A DNA stretch of 64,000 bases from Streptomyces sp. TLI_171 (GCF_003610255.1 NZ_RAPS01000001.1:992001-1056000), one strand, 5' to 3'; shown: positions 7,668 through 16,982, counted from the stretch's first letter. Notes: generated from the letters alone by a model not told the origin. Numbers and translations: made by a program.

Positions 7668-9260
7668 CTACACCTTGCCATGGAAGTGCTGCTTCTCCAC
7701 CAGCGCGCCGTCCCGGAAGCAGAACCGCACCACGTCCTGGTCGCTGTCGATCCCGCTCTCCTTGTCGCTGGCGAACCAGCGGCAGTGCGCGCCGTCCGGC
7801 ACCGGCGGTCCGATCTTGCGGAAGCCGCCGGTCAGGAACTCGCTGCCGATCGGCAGCCGGTTGTTGACGCTCTCCTCGGACTGCCCGACCTCGATCGCGT
7901 CGTACAGCTTCAGCGGGACCGTCGCGTCCCGCAGCGAGTTGACGAACAGCAGCACACCGATCACCACCAGCAGCCCCACCACGCCCAGCACCGCGAACGC
8001 CCCCAGCGCGCACCCCAGGCCGGGGCTCCGGCGGCGCTTCTCCGGACCGATCAACTCCCCTGCCAGCGCCGAAAGTTCTTCGTCCTCCAGATCGGCGGGC
8101 AGGGCGGCCGCCGCGCCGTCCGTGGTGTACGGCAGCAGCCCCGCGAGGCGGAAGCCGCCGTCCGGCGTCGGGCCCGCGTGGACGATCCCGCCCAGCAGCC
8201 GGGCCCGCTCCCGCAACCCCGTCAGCCCCTGCCCGCCGGACACCGCCGCCGCGCCGTCCCCGCCCGGGCCGTTCACCACCTCCACCACCAGGGTGTCCGG
8301 CTCGTAACGGACCGTCAGCACGATCGGCGCACCCGGCGCGTGCTTGTGCGCGTTCGTCAGACCCTCCTGGGCGATCCGGTACGCGGCGTGGCCGGTCGGC
8401 GCGGAGATCTCCCGCGGCGCGCCCTCGCTGCGCAGCCCCACCTCGGTGCCCGCCGCCCGCGAGGTGTCGGCCAGCCGGTCGATGGCGTCCACCCCGCCGG
8501 GCACCGTCGCGCTGTCCTCGCGCAGCAGGCCGACCACCTCGCGCAGCTCCCGCATCGCGCCGGTCGCCGCCTGCCGCAACACCTCCACCGCCTCCCGCTG
8601 CGGCTCCCCCAGCGTCCGGTCCACCTGCAACGCGCCGGTGTGCACGGCGATCAGCGCCAACTGGTGGCCGAGACTGTCGTGCATGTCCTGGGCGATCCGG
8701 TGCCGCTCCCGCAGCCGGGCCTGATGGGCGATCATCACCCGCTCCCGGACCAGCTGCTCGTTGCGCTGGCGCAGACTGTCCAACAGCTGGGTGCGCTGCG
8801 CCCGGTACCGTCCGAACACCGCCGGCAGCACGCCCACCAGCAGGAACCCCGCCACGCACAGCCCCAGCAGGGCGGGCAGCGGGAAGTGGTCGCGCCGGTT
8901 CTGCAGCAGGCCCACGGCGACGGTGCCGAGGAAACCGAGCGCGAACACCGCCGGGGCCTGCCACGGGCGGTTCAGCCGGCGGCCCGCCGAGTAGCCGGCC
9001 GTGACCAGCAGCGGCAGGAAGCCGCTCGGGCCGCCGACGCCCGCCGCCGCCACCACCAGCACCGGGCCCGGCAGGCCCCGCCGCAACGCGAACAGCACCG
9101 CCGACGCGCCCACCACCAGCCCCGACGGCCACCCCCCGTCGTCCCCCGCCTGGAACAACCCCGCCAGTGCACACACCAGCAGCCCGCCCAGCACCTCCCG
9201 GACGACCGCCCGCCACCCCCACGGCCCCGGCACCGCCCGCCCCACCCACTCACCGATCAC
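7668..9260 (-). CDS. DesK/NarX-type histidine kinase with extra C-terminal membrane anchor and domain
   Basis: 530 residues from the GTG at 9260 (VIGEWVGRAVP); the frame is open further up but lacks good start signals. The N-terminal half has several membrane helices, then HisKA_3 (ERHRIAQDMHDSLGHQLALIA) and HATPase_c (YRIAQEGLTNAHKHAPGAP, GQGLTGLRERARLLGG). Unusually, a linker (LEDEELSALAGELIGPEKRRR) leads to another hydrophobic helix (ALGAFAVLGVVGLLVVIGVLLFV) and an 80-residue C-terminal domain with one WFASDKES and one VVRFCFRDG strand. That domain is predicted to lie outside the membrane. It precedes its regulator at 7617. Confidence 0.85.
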   Translation of the reverse strand: MIGEWVGRAVPGPWGWRAVVREVLGGLLVCALAGLFQAGDDGGWPSGLVVGASAVLFALRRGLPGPVLVVAAAGVGGPSGFLPLLVTAGYSAGRRLNRPWQAPAVFALGFLGTVAVGLLQNRRDHFPLPALLGLCVAGFLLVGVLPAVFGRYRAQRTQLLDSLRQRNEQLVRERVMIAHQARLRERHRIAQDMHDSLGHQLALIAVHTGALQVDRTLGEPQREAVEVLRQAATGAMRELREVVGLLREDSATVPGGVDAIDRLADTSRAAGTEVGLRSEGAPREISAPTGHAAYRIAQEGLTNAHKHAPGAPIVLTVRYEPDTLVVEVVNGPGGDGAAAVSGGQGLTGLRERARLLGGIVHAGPTPDGGFRLAGLLPYTTDGAAAALPADLEDEELSALAGELIGPEKRRRSPGLGCALGAFAVLGVVGLLVVIGVLLFVNSLRDATVPLKLYDAIEVGQSEESVNNRLPIGSEFLTGGFRKIGPPVPDGAHCRWFASDKESGIDSDQDVVRFCFRDGALVEKQHFHGKV

Positions 9261-9327
9261 CCCCGACCCTAACCACCCCTCACCCCACCCACCGCCCCCG
9301 AAAGTCGCCCCACCCCACCAACCAACG

Positions 9328-9523
9328 TCGCACCCCCGCCAAGCCACCCGGCCGGCAAGGTCGCGGCGCACGGGCCGTCGCTCACCGCCGGTCGACCGAC
9401 AGGCTGCCCCTCCCTGCCGTTCAGCCCTCGGGCAGCGCCCGCCGTCGCACCCCGCTCCACCCCGCAACCCGGTCGGCAAGGTCGCAGCACGGGCGGTCGC
9501 TCACCGTCGGTCGGCCGTCAGGC
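9328..9523. repeat. Partial duplication of the phosphatase gene's 3' end
   Basis: A stretch around 9328-9403 is repeated with scattered differences at about 9445-9523. The best shared core is CGGCAAGGTCGC followed by ACGGGC and GTCGCTCACCG. The second copy contains the last codons and stop of the phosphatase gene at 9501; the first copy lies in the gap before the kinase. It looks like a small tail duplication; function unknown. Confidence 0.55.
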
Positions 9524-11981
9524 GGGCGATGAGGATGGCGACGTCGTCGGCGCGGTGGTCGCGGTGGCGGGCTTGGCCGAGGAGGAGGTCGGCGAGGGGT
9601 TCGAGGGCGGGGGTGGTGGCGTGGGCGAGGGTGGTGCGGAGGCGGTCGATGCCCTCGGTGATGGTGGCGGTGGCGGATTCGACCAGGCCGTCGGTGTAGA
9701 GGACGAGGGTGGAGCCGGGCGGCAGGCGGATCTCGGTGACGGGGAAGTCGAGGTCGTGGTCGATGCCGAGCAGGGGGCCGCCGGCCAGGTCGAGTTGGGT
9801 GGTGCGGCCACCGGGTTCGCGCAGCAGCGGCGGGGGGTGGCCGGCCCGGACGGCGTGCAGGGTGCCGCCGGCGGGGTCGAGGCGGAGCAGGCAGCAGGAG
9901 GCGAGCAGCCCGGCGTCGAGGTCGACGAGGAGGTGGTTGGTGCGTCGGGCGACGGTCCGGACGGGGTCGTCCCCACTGGCGAACGCCCGGACCGCGCTGC
10001 GGAGTTGGCCCATCAGCGCGGCGGCCTTGACGCTGTGCCCCTCGACGTCGCCGATGATCAGGAAGACGCCGTCGCGGCCGGGGATGACGTCGTACCAGTC
10101 GCCGCCGATGTCCATGCCGCGGGTGCCGGGCAGGTAGCGGGCCGCGGTCTCCAGGCCGGGGACGGCGGGCAGGCGGTGCGGGAGCAGGGCTTCCTGGAGG
10201 CCGCGGGCGACGGCGGACTGGGCGTCGTAGAGGCGGGCGCGTTCGAGGGCCTGGGCGATCAGGCCGCCGAGGGCGGTGAGGACGGAGCGGTCCTCGGCGG
10301 TGAAGGAGCGGGGCCGGTCGAAGCCGAGGATGAGGCTGCCGACGGGGTGGCCGGAGGCGATCAGCGGGAGGAACGCCCAGGCGCGCATCTCGTCCCTGGC
10401 GATCCCGGGGTAGGCGGCGGCGAGTTCCCGTTCGGATTCGAAGAACACCGGTGCGCCGCTGGTGAACACTTCGGTGCCGGGCAGCCGGGTGCGGATGGGG
10501 GTGCCTTCGAAGGGTTCGAGGAACCCCGGCGGGTAACCGCTCTCCGCGACCAGGTGCATCCGTCCGCCGCGGGCGAGGTAGAGGGCGAGTTCCTGGCCGC
10601 CGAAGCCGGGCAGGATCTGTTCGATGACGCTGTCGGCGACCTCCCGGACGGTGACCGCCTCGGTGAGCGCGGAGGCGAGTTGCAGCACGTGGTAGACGCT
10701 GCCGACGGGCGCCGGGGTGGGCGGCGGGGCTTCCGGCAGGGTGGTGTCCTCGCTGGGGGCGGCGGGCACGATGCGGCCGGTGAGGCCGTGCGCGTCGGGG
10801 TAGAGCGAGAAGGCCAGCCAGTGGTCGGGCGGGCGGCGGGCGAGGAACGCGGTGGGCTGCTGGGAGAGCATCGCGGAGCGGTAGCGGTCCTCGTAGGCGG
10901 GGTCGGCGAGCCAGGGCAGCACGTCCCAGGGGCGGCGGTCGATCAGGTCGTCGCGGGTGGCGTGCAGCAGCAGTTCGGCGCTGCGGTTGACGTAACCGAC
11001 CCGCCCGTCCGGGTCGAGCGCGAACACGCCGTCGCGCAGCCGTTCGGTGGCGGCGGTGGCGGCCGCGGCGGCGGTGGCGTCGACCACGGCGACCACCAGC
11101 CGGGCGGGTTCGGCGACGGGGTGCCCGTGCAGGTGGAGCCGCCGGATGCCGCCGCCGGGGTCGCGCAGCCGGACCCGGTGGGTGAACGGGCGGCCGAGCC
11201 GGGCGGCTTCGCGGGCGGCGTGGCGCAGTTCGGCGACGTCCTCGGGGGCGATCCGGTCCAGCAGGGTGGCGCCGCGGCCGTCGAAGCGGCGCAGGCCGAG
11301 GATCTCGCGCAGGCTTCGGTCGACGGTGAGGTGGTTGTCGGTGAGGTCCCAGTCGAAGAAGCCGAGCCGGATGCCGTCGCCGTCGGGTTCGGGGAGCAGC
11401 ACCACGGCGGGCTGCCCCTCGGCGGCGAGCCGGTCGCCGTAGGGGAGCAGGCCGGTGGCGAGCCGGTTGCCGGCGGTGCGCAGCTGGCGGCGGGTGGCGG
11501 CGGGCGGGCGGGTGCCGTCGGAGGGCCAGAAGACGGCGATCACGCCGAAGGTCTGGTCGCCGGCGGTGACGGGGGTGGTGGCGGAGGCGCGCGCGTAGGG
11601 CAGTCCGACGGCCAGCCGCGGGTAGCGGCGCATGGTGTCCTCGGCGTCGGCCAGCACGATGGTGCGGCCGCCGCGGTAGGAGTCGGCGACGGGGAGCGGC
11701 GCGGCGACGGCGATCCGGTGGAACGGTTCGAGCAGGCGCAGCGGGATGCCGACGACGGCGGCCACCACCAGTGAGCGGCGGTCGGCGGAGCGCAGGTAGA
11801 GCACGCCGCCGTAGGCGGAGGTGGTGCGGACGGCTCGCAGCAGGCCGTCGGTGAGCAGGGGTTCGGCGGCAGCGTCCCATCGCGGGCGGGCGTCGTCCGG
11901 GGTGGGGCCGGTGCGCGTCGCCGGGTCGCTCTGCGGTGGCGGTTGCGGGTCGGAGGCGTCCGCCGGGACTGCCGGGCGCAT
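9501..11981 (-). CDS. PAS/GAF sensor SpoIIE-type PP2C phosphatase
   Basis: 826 residues from the ATG at 11981 (AGAGAAGA upstream). Domains: N-terminal GAF-like (about 35-190), two PAS-like modules (about 200-395, including DGVFALDPDGRVGYVNRSAELLL), a GAF domain (about 415-585) and a C-terminal PP2C/SpoIIE phosphatase (about 600-826). The phosphatase shows GGDWYDVIP, FLIIGDVEGHSVKAAALMGQLR, AGHPPPLL, LVLYTDGLVE and RADDVAILIAR, so the metal-binding aspartates are present. This family dephosphorylates STAS anti-sigma antagonists; a candidate substrate is the STAS protein at 26.9 kb, but no partner is adjacent. Confidence 0.9.
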   Translation of the reverse strand: MRPAVPADASDPQPPPQSDPATRTGPTPDDARPRWDAAAEPLLTDGLLRAVRTTSAYGGVLYLRSADRRSLVVAAVVGIPLRLLEPFHRIAVAAPLPVADSYRGGRTIVLADAEDTMRRYPRLAVGLPYARASATTPVTAGDQTFGVIAVFWPSDGTRPPAATRRQLRTAGNRLATGLLPYGDRLAAEGQPAVVLLPEPDGDGIRLGFFDWDLTDNHLTVDRSLREILGLRRFDGRGATLLDRIAPEDVAELRHAAREAARLGRPFTHRVRLRDPGGGIRRLHLHGHPVAEPARLVVAVVDATAAAAATAATERLRDGVFALDPDGRVGYVNRSAELLLHATRDDLIDRRPWDVLPWLADPAYEDRYRSAMLSQQPTAFLARRPPDHWLAFSLYPDAHGLTGRIVPAAPSEDTTLPEAPPPTPAPVGSVYHVLQLASALTEAVTVREVADSVIEQILPGFGGQELALYLARGGRMHLVAESGYPPGFLEPFEGTPIRTRLPGTEVFTSGAPVFFESERELAAAYPGIARDEMRAWAFLPLIASGHPVGSLILGFDRPRSFTAEDRSVLTALGGLIAQALERARLYDAQSAVARGLQEALLPHRLPAVPGLETAARYLPGTRGMDIGGDWYDVIPGRDGVFLIIGDVEGHSVKAAALMGQLRSAVRAFASGDDPVRTVARRTNHLLVDLDAGLLASCCLLRLDPAGGTLHAVRAGHPPPLLREPGGRTTQLDLAGGPLLGIDHDLDFPVTEIRLPPGSTLVLYTDGLVESATATITEGIDRLRTTLAHATTPALEPLADLLLGQARHRDHRADDVAILIARLTADRR

Positions 11982-12099
11982 GTTCTTCTCTGTACGCCGC
12001 CCCCAGGGGCGAGTCAAACGGGGGACGGCGGCGAGCCGTCCGGGTGACAGAGCGGAGCGTCGCGGTACTACCGGTACGACAAGGGGATCATCCGCCGGT

Positions 12100-13098
12100 A
12101 TGCCGACCCTGCTCGCTCGAACCGCCCACCCGCACCGCCCGGGCCGGGCCCGCCGCCCGCACCACCCGCGCCGCCGCAACCTGGCCGCCCTCGCCGCGCT
12201 CGCCACCCTCGCCGTCGGCTGCTCGTCCGTACGCACCGAGGACCTCAACCCGCCGGCCGGCCCGCAGCCCACCCACGCCGCGCCGCCCGCCGCCGCGCCG
12301 GCCGCCGCTCCCGCCGCCCTCCCACAGGCCGCCGCCCGGCAGGAGATGAACGGGCGACTCGGCCGCGAGGAACAGGAGTTGACCCTCCAACAGGCCGTGG
12401 CGACGGCCCGCCGCTGGGGCCTGGCCGCGCTTCCGCTGAAAGCTCCGGCCCCACCCGCGGTCAAGCCCGAGCTGGCCGAGGGGCCCGGCGTGAAGCGCTC
12501 CCCCGGGCTGCCGCCCGTGGTGTACCGCGTCCCGACCACCGACAACGTGGTGTTCCTGACCGTGGACGACGGCGCCGAGAAGGACCCGCGGTTCGCCGCC
12601 ATGGCCGCCGAGCTGGGCGTCCCGATGTCCGCGTTCCTCTCCGACTACCTGGCGCGGTCCGACTACGGCTACTTCCGCACCATGCGCGACCGGGGCGTGG
12701 CGCTCAACAACCACACCCTCACCCACCCCGACCTGCGCCGCCTCGGCCCGGACGCCCTGCAGCACGAGATCTGCGGCCAGCAGGACCGCCTCCAGCAGGA
12801 GACCGGCGCCCGCCCGCGCCTGTTCCGCCCGCCCTACGGCGAGTACACCGACGCCGCCCTGCGCACCGCCGCCTCCTGCGGCATCACCGCCGTCCCGCTC
12901 TGGAACGAGGAGGCCTTCCCCGACCGCGTCGAGTACCGCTACGCCGACCAGAAGCTCCACCCCGGCGACATCGTCCTCACCCACTTCCGCGCCCCCTCCG
13001 CCGACTGGAAGGGCGACATGCCCGACATGCTCCGCCGGGTGGTCGACACCGCCACCGCCCAGGGCTTCGCGATCGCCCGCCTGGAGGACTACCTCTGA
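12100..13098 (+). CDS. NodB-type polysaccharide deacetylase lipoprotein
   Basis: 332 residues from the ATG at 12100. A basic N-region and hydrophobic stretch end in a lipobox (LATLAVGC, Cys about 39), then an Ala/Pro-rich linker. The NodB domain (about 140-332) has TVDDGAE (normally TFDDG), the metal-binding H-x3-H in NNHTLTHPDL, RPPYGEYT and the C-terminal DIVLTHFR. It probably de-N-acetylates a cell-wall or extracellular glycan at the outer face of the membrane. It is divergent from the phosphatase gene, and the AAGGGG about 13 nt before the ATG is only fair. Confidence 0.88.
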   Translation: MPTLLARTAHPHRPGRARRPHHPRRRNLAALAALATLAVGCSSVRTEDLNPPAGPQPTHAAPPAAAPAAAPAALPQAAARQEMNGRLGREEQELTLQQAVATARRWGLAALPLKAPAPPAVKPELAEGPGVKRSPGLPPVVYRVPTTDNVVFLTVDDGAEKDPRFAAMAAELGVPMSAFLSDYLARSDYGYFRTMRDRGVALNNHTLTHPDLRRLGPDALQHEICGQQDRLQQETGARPRLFRPPYGEYTDAALRTAASCGITAVPLWNEEAFPDRVEYRYADQKLHPGDIVLTHFRAPSADWKGDMPDMLRRVVDTATAQGFAIARLEDYL

Positions 13099-13192
13099 GC
13101 CGACCGCGTCCGAACGGGGGGCCAAAACGCGCGACGGGCGGGCGGGGCGGTCGTTAGGATTTCGCGGTCGTGATCGAACGGGGGAATGGTTC

Positions 13193-13720
13193 ATGAGCAG
13201 TGGCCTGCGGTTGGTGGGACTTGTCGGTTCGGCGCGGATCCAGGCGGCGCTGGCCCTGCCGGTGGCGCTGGTCAGCTGCGTTCCGGTGTTCCTGTGGGGG
13301 CCGTCGGGCGGGCAGGCCGCCATCGTGGCCGCGCTGCTGTTCGGGGTGACCTTCCTGGCCGGTCTGCGGGGCCTGCGCGCGAGCCTCACCCGGCGCCTGG
13401 CGGAGGTGACCGCTCCCCCGCCGGGGCTGGAGGTCGTCCCGGACGCCGAGGAGTTCGACCTGCACTCGCGCAACCTCACGCTCCCCCTGGTGCTGGCCCT
13501 GGCGGCCGGCGCCGGCATCGGCGTCGTCACGGGCGTCCCCGCCGGCATGGCGCTGGCCGGCCCCGCCGTCGCGATGCTCTGGCTCTCCCGCTGGCTGGCC
13601 GCCGAGGAGCGGCACCTCGGCGGCCGCGTGGTCTGCGTGCTGGCACCGCTGCTGGCCCGCGGCGACGAGCCCGCGCTCGACACCTACACCCGCGCCGACC
13701 TGTGGATCGTCCGCCCCTGA
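13193..13720 (+). CDS. Small integral membrane protein
   Basis: 175 residues, ATG preceded by GGGGGAA. Two hydrophobic hairpins are visible: residues about 15-60 (ALALPVALVSCVPVFLW, AIVAALLFGVTFLAGL) and about 100-135 (LTLPLVLALAAGAGIGVVTGVPAGMALAGPAVAML), joined by a cytoplasmic-looking loop with EVVPDAEEFDLHSRN. Family not recognised. The stop is part of a TGACG-CCC-CGTCA palindrome. Confidence 0.7.
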   Translation: MSSGLRLVGLVGSARIQAALALPVALVSCVPVFLWGPSGGQAAIVAALLFGVTFLAGLRGLRASLTRRLAEVTAPPPGLEVVPDAEEFDLHSRNLTLPLVLALAAGAGIGVVTGVPAGMALAGPAVAMLWLSRWLAAEERHLGGRVVCVLAPLLARGDEPALDTYTRADLWIVRP

Positions 13721-13730
13721 CGCCCCGTCA
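13718..13730. repeat. Stop-codon palindrome TGACG-CCC-CGTCA
   Basis: The left arm is the TGA stop of the membrane-protein gene. It is one of the dispersed 3'-end palindromes of this window. Confidence 0.5.
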
Positions 13731-13766
13731 CCCGAGGCCCGCACGGCGGAGCGCACGGCGGGGAGG

Positions 13767-14789
13767 TCACTGCGGCGGGCTCGCGACGGTGAGGCGGGGC
13801 AGCGCGTTCGGGTGGTGTTCGCGGAGGTAGCCGATGAGGTGCTCGCGCAGGTCGCAGCGGAGGGCGAAGGCGTCGTCGGCGTTGGCGGCGGTGGCGAGGG
13901 CGCGGACGACCAGGGTGGTGGGGGTGGTGTCGACGACCTGCAGGGCGCTGCCCTCGCCGTCCCAGCGGGGGTTCTTGGCGAGGTAGGACTCGAACTCCTC
14001 GCGGAGGCGGTCCACGGGGGTGCTGTGGTCGAGGTGGAGCAGGGCGGTGCCGGTGATCCGGGCGGTGCGGCGGGACCAGTTCTCGAACGGGCGGCCCGCG
14101 AAGTAGGACATCGGCATGACGATCCGGCGCTGGTCCCAGGTGGCGATCACCACCGCGGTGAGGGTGATCTCCTCGACGGTGCCCCACTCGCCGCCGACCA
14201 CCACCACGTCGCCGATCCGGGCCAGGTCGCCGAAGGCCATCTGGATGCCGGCGAACAGGTTGGACAGGGCGCTCTGCGCGGCGATGCCGGCGACCACGCC
14301 GACCAGTCCGGCGGAGGCGAGCAGGCTGGTGCCGACCACCCGCACGGCGGGGAAGGTCATCAGCATCGCGGCCAGCGCGAGCAGCGCGATCGCCGCCTGC
14401 AGGATCCGTCCGAGCAGCCCGGCCTGGGTGCGGGCCCGGCCGGCCCAGCCGGGGTCGCGGCGGCGCACCGCTAGCCGGACGGCGCCGTCGAGCAGCAGCG
14501 CGGCGGCCCGCGCGGTGAGCCACCCGCAGGAGCCGATGGTGGCGAGCACCAGCAGGTGGGCGACGCCGCCGGGCGAGCGCACCCACGGCTGGGCGGCGAG
14601 CATCAGCCCGCAGGCCGCGACGGCGAGCATCGGCCGCCGGCACCCGCGCAGCAGCCCGGGCAGGGCCGCGGACGGCGCGGGCCGGGCGGCGAGCCGGCGC
14701 GCCGCCAGCTCGACGACCCGGTCCAGCCCGTACAGCACCACCCCCACCGCCGCGCCGGCCACCACCAGCCGTACCGCGCTCCACCACAC
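13767..14789 (-). CDS. MscS-family mechanosensitive channel
   Basis: 340 residues; the GTG at 14789 has GAGGAGG 8 nt upstream. Four to five membrane helices are followed by the conserved MscS pore helix and beta domain: SLLASAGLVGVVAGIAAQSALSNLFAG, then IGDVVVVGGEWGTVEEITLTAVVIATWDQRRIVMPMSYF. The C-terminal alpha/beta domain (DRLREEFESYLAKNP) is present. It is expected in the plasma membrane, releasing solutes on hypo-osmotic shock. It faces a divergent YihY-type gene. Confidence 0.9.
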   Translation of the reverse strand: MWWSAVRLVVAGAAVGVVLYGLDRVVELAARRLAARPAPSAALPGLLRGCRRPMLAVAACGLMLAAQPWVRSPGGVAHLLVLATIGSCGWLTARAAALLLDGAVRLAVRRRDPGWAGRARTQAGLLGRILQAAIALLALAAMLMTFPAVRVVGTSLLASAGLVGVVAGIAAQSALSNLFAGIQMAFGDLARIGDVVVVGGEWGTVEEITLTAVVIATWDQRRIVMPMSYFAGRPFENWSRRTARITGTALLHLDHSTPVDRLREEFESYLAKNPRWDGEGSALQVVDTTPTTLVVRALATAANADDAFALRCDLREHLIGYLREHHPNALPRLTVASPPQ

Positions 14790-14936
14790 GTTCCCGCCTC
14801 CTCGCGTCCGTCGCGGCCGGCGGGCGGGCGCCCGGCGGCCGGGTGCCGCCTTTCCGCGCCCCGCGGATTCACACCCGCGGGGCGGGCATACGCAGGTGCG
14901 GCGGCAGCCACCGCCCGCGTGGGAGGAGCCGGTGTC

Positions 14937-15923
14937 GTGAATCCGATCGAGAGTGCGCTGCGGGCGCTCGACCGCACCCAGCAACGGCGCCGGCCGCTGG
15001 CCGTGGTGGTCGCGCTGGTGAAGAAGTACGGCGACGACCGGGGCGGACTGCTGGCCGCGCTGATCACCTACTACGGCTTCGTGTCGCTGATCCCGCTGCT
15101 GCTCCTGCTGTCGACCGTGCTCGGCTTCGTGCTGCACGGTCACCCCGGGGCGCAGCAGGCGGTGGTCGACTCGGCGCTGGCCGACTTCCCGATCATCGGC
15201 GACCAGTTGCGGGAGAACGTGCACTCGGTGCAGGGCAGCGGCCTGGCGCTGGCGATCGGCGTCGCCGGGCTGCTGTACGGCGCGCTCGGGATCGCGCAGG
15301 TGCTGCAGCACACGATGGCCGAGGTGTGGAACGTCCCCGGGGTGCGACGGCCCGGCTACTGGCCCCGGCTGGCGCGCAGCCTGCTGCTGTTCGGGGCGCT
15401 GGGCACCGGGCTGCTGCTGTCGACGGCCGCGGCGTCCCTGGTCGGCGCGGCCCCGGCCGGGCCGTTCGCGCGGGTGGGCGGACTGCTGCTGTCGGCGGTG
15501 GTGAACGCCGGGCTGTTCGCGGCGTGCCTGCGCATCCTGACCCCGCGAGAGGTGCGGACCGGGGCACTGCTGCCGGGCAGCGCGCTCGCCGGCCCGCTGT
15601 TCACCGTCCTGCAGGCGTTCGGCGCGGTGCTGGTGGCCCATCAACTGCGGCACGCGACCGCGGTCTACGGCTTCTTCGCCACCGTGATCGGCCTGCTGTC
15701 CTGGCTGTACCTGGCGGCGCAGATCACCGTCTACGCCGCCGAGTGGAACGTGGTGCTGGCACGCCGGCTGTGGCCCCGCTCGCTGCTCCAGCCCCCGCTG
15801 ACGGGGCCGGACGAGCAGGTCCTCGCCTCGCTCGCCGAGCAGGAGGAGCGCCGCCCGGAACAGCACATCGAGGTCGAATTCGAGGATCCGCCGGAGCGCG
15901 GTGCTCCACCGGACAAGGAGTAG
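14937..15923 (+). CDS. YihY/BrkB-family inner-membrane protein
   Basis: 328 residues from the in-frame GTG at 14937 with GGGAGGAG upstream. Family hallmarks are visible: ALITYYGFVSLIPLLLLLSTVLG near the N-terminus, a conserved LLYGALGIAQVLQHTMAEVWNVP, and the C-terminal GFFATVIGLLSWLYLAAQITVYAAEWN. About six membrane helices. The family was formerly called RNase BN; its true role is unsettled. The acidic C-terminal tail is cytoplasmic. Confidence 0.88.
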   Translation: MNPIESALRALDRTQQRRRPLAVVVALVKKYGDDRGGLLAALITYYGFVSLIPLLLLLSTVLGFVLHGHPGAQQAVVDSALADFPIIGDQLRENVHSVQGSGLALAIGVAGLLYGALGIAQVLQHTMAEVWNVPGVRRPGYWPRLARSLLLFGALGTGLLLSTAAASLVGAAPAGPFARVGGLLLSAVVNAGLFAACLRILTPREVRTGALLPGSALAGPLFTVLQAFGAVLVAHQLRHATAVYGFFATVIGLLSWLYLAAQITVYAAEWNVVLARRLWPRSLLQPPLTGPDEQVLASLAEQEERRPEQHIEVEFEDPPERGAPPDKE

Positions 15924-16122
15924 CCCCGCCGCTCGCCCCCGGCCGGCGGCCGCGCACCGCGCGAGAGTTCGACCACGGAGCTTCCCGGGCACAGGAGTTG
16001 TCGGCCGTCCGGGCGCGAAGCCGAGCCCCGCTCATGTCCCACCATGCGGAAAGGTCGGTGGCGGGGCGGGGCGGCGTGGTCGACTGTCCGCACCCCCCAC
16101 GCCTGGCCGAAGGAGCCCGCTC

Positions 16123-16476
16123 ATGCTGTCCGCGCTGCCCTCGCTCGACGGACTGGAGTTCGCGCCGGTGTCTCGTCCCGCGGACGGCGAGGTCGGCCGT
16201 GCCACCCGGTTCGCCTACCACGAGTCGGACGGGCTGGTGTGGGCCGACTACCGGGGCGGCGAGGTGGTGCACGGGCACCTGGTCGGCACCCGGGTCGGCG
16301 ACACCGTCGACTTCCGCTACGTGCAGCTGAACCGGTCCGGCGAGACCAACTCCGGCCACTGCGTGAGCGTGTTGACCCGGCTGCCGGACGGGCGGCTGCG
16401 GCTGGACGAGACCTGGCGGTGGGAGTCCCGGCCCGGCTCGGGCACCAGCGCCGTCGAGGAGGTCCTGCCCCGCTGA
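16123..16476 (+). CDS. Small beta-rich conserved protein (often annotated n-acetylglutamate synthase)
   Basis: 117 residues from the ATG at 16123 (AAGGAGC upstream). The pattern FAYHESDGLVWADYRGGEVVHGHLVGTR, DFRYVQLNRSGETNSGHCVS and LDETWRWESRPGSGTSAVEEV is that of a small conserved family found in Bacillus and actinobacteria. Databases often label it n-acetylglutamate synthase, but it lacks a GNAT fold, so that label is doubtful. Probably a cytoplasmic beta-barrel; function unknown. Confidence 0.75.
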   Translation: MLSALPSLDGLEFAPVSRPADGEVGRATRFAYHESDGLVWADYRGGEVVHGHLVGTRVGDTVDFRYVQLNRSGETNSGHCVSVLTRLPDGRLRLDETWRWESRPGSGTSAVEEVLPR

Positions 16477-16515
16477 ACGGGGACGGTGTCGGTGGCCGCC
16501 GGTAGCGTCCGGGCC

Positions 16516-16872
16516 ATGACTGATCGTGAGACCTACGCCCCGCTGGTGTTCTTCGAGTACGACCACCGGCCCGGTTCGTACTGCCTGATGCTGACGGACG
16601 ATCGGATGTCCGAGGTGGACGAGGTGTTCGAGGCGGCCGGTCAGCACAACGGCGGCTACGGCTGGGAGGCGGTGGCCCGCTCGGCCGTCCGCTCGCGGGC
16701 GCCGCAGCTGGAGGGGCGGTTCGGGTACGACCCGGAGGCCGGCATGTTCGTCGCCTACGGCGAGGACGCGGCGGCGCTGCGCGAACTGGGGGCGCTGCTC
16801 TCCGCCGCCTTCCGTGACCGTCCGGCGCTGCGCGAGCTGATCGACGCGGCCGAGCCGGACCGGTTCGACTGA
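16516..16872 (+). CDS. Imm51-family immunity-like protein
   Basis: 118 residues. The early Y-C-L-M-L-T-D strand, EVDEVFEAAGQHNGGYGWEAVAR and the GMFVAYGEDAAALRELGALLSAAF segment match the Imm51 pattern of contact-toxin immunity proteins. No cognate toxin is visible nearby, so it may be an orphan immunity gene or a domesticated relative. It follows the previous small gene by 39 bp and ends just before a strong terminator. Confidence 0.7.
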   Translation: MTDRETYAPLVFFEYDHRPGSYCLMLTDDRMSEVDEVFEAAGQHNGGYGWEAVARSAVRSRAPQLEGRFGYDPEAGMFVAYGEDAAALRELGALLSAAFRDRPALRELIDAAEPDRFD

Positions 16873-16891
16873 GCCGGTCCGCGCACGCCGG

Positions 16892-16938
16892 AACGCCGAC
16901 GGCCGCCCCTCCCGACATGAGGGGCGGCCGTCGGCGTT
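16892..16938. terminator. Strong bidirectional terminator
   Basis: A perfect 19-bp inverted repeat (16892-16910 and 16920-16938) with a 9-nt loop lies between the convergent Imm51 and Rpf-like genes. Confidence 0.9.
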
Positions 16939-16982
16939 GCTGCGGGTGGCCCCGCGGCCCGGTCCGGGAGCTGTCAGTCAGC

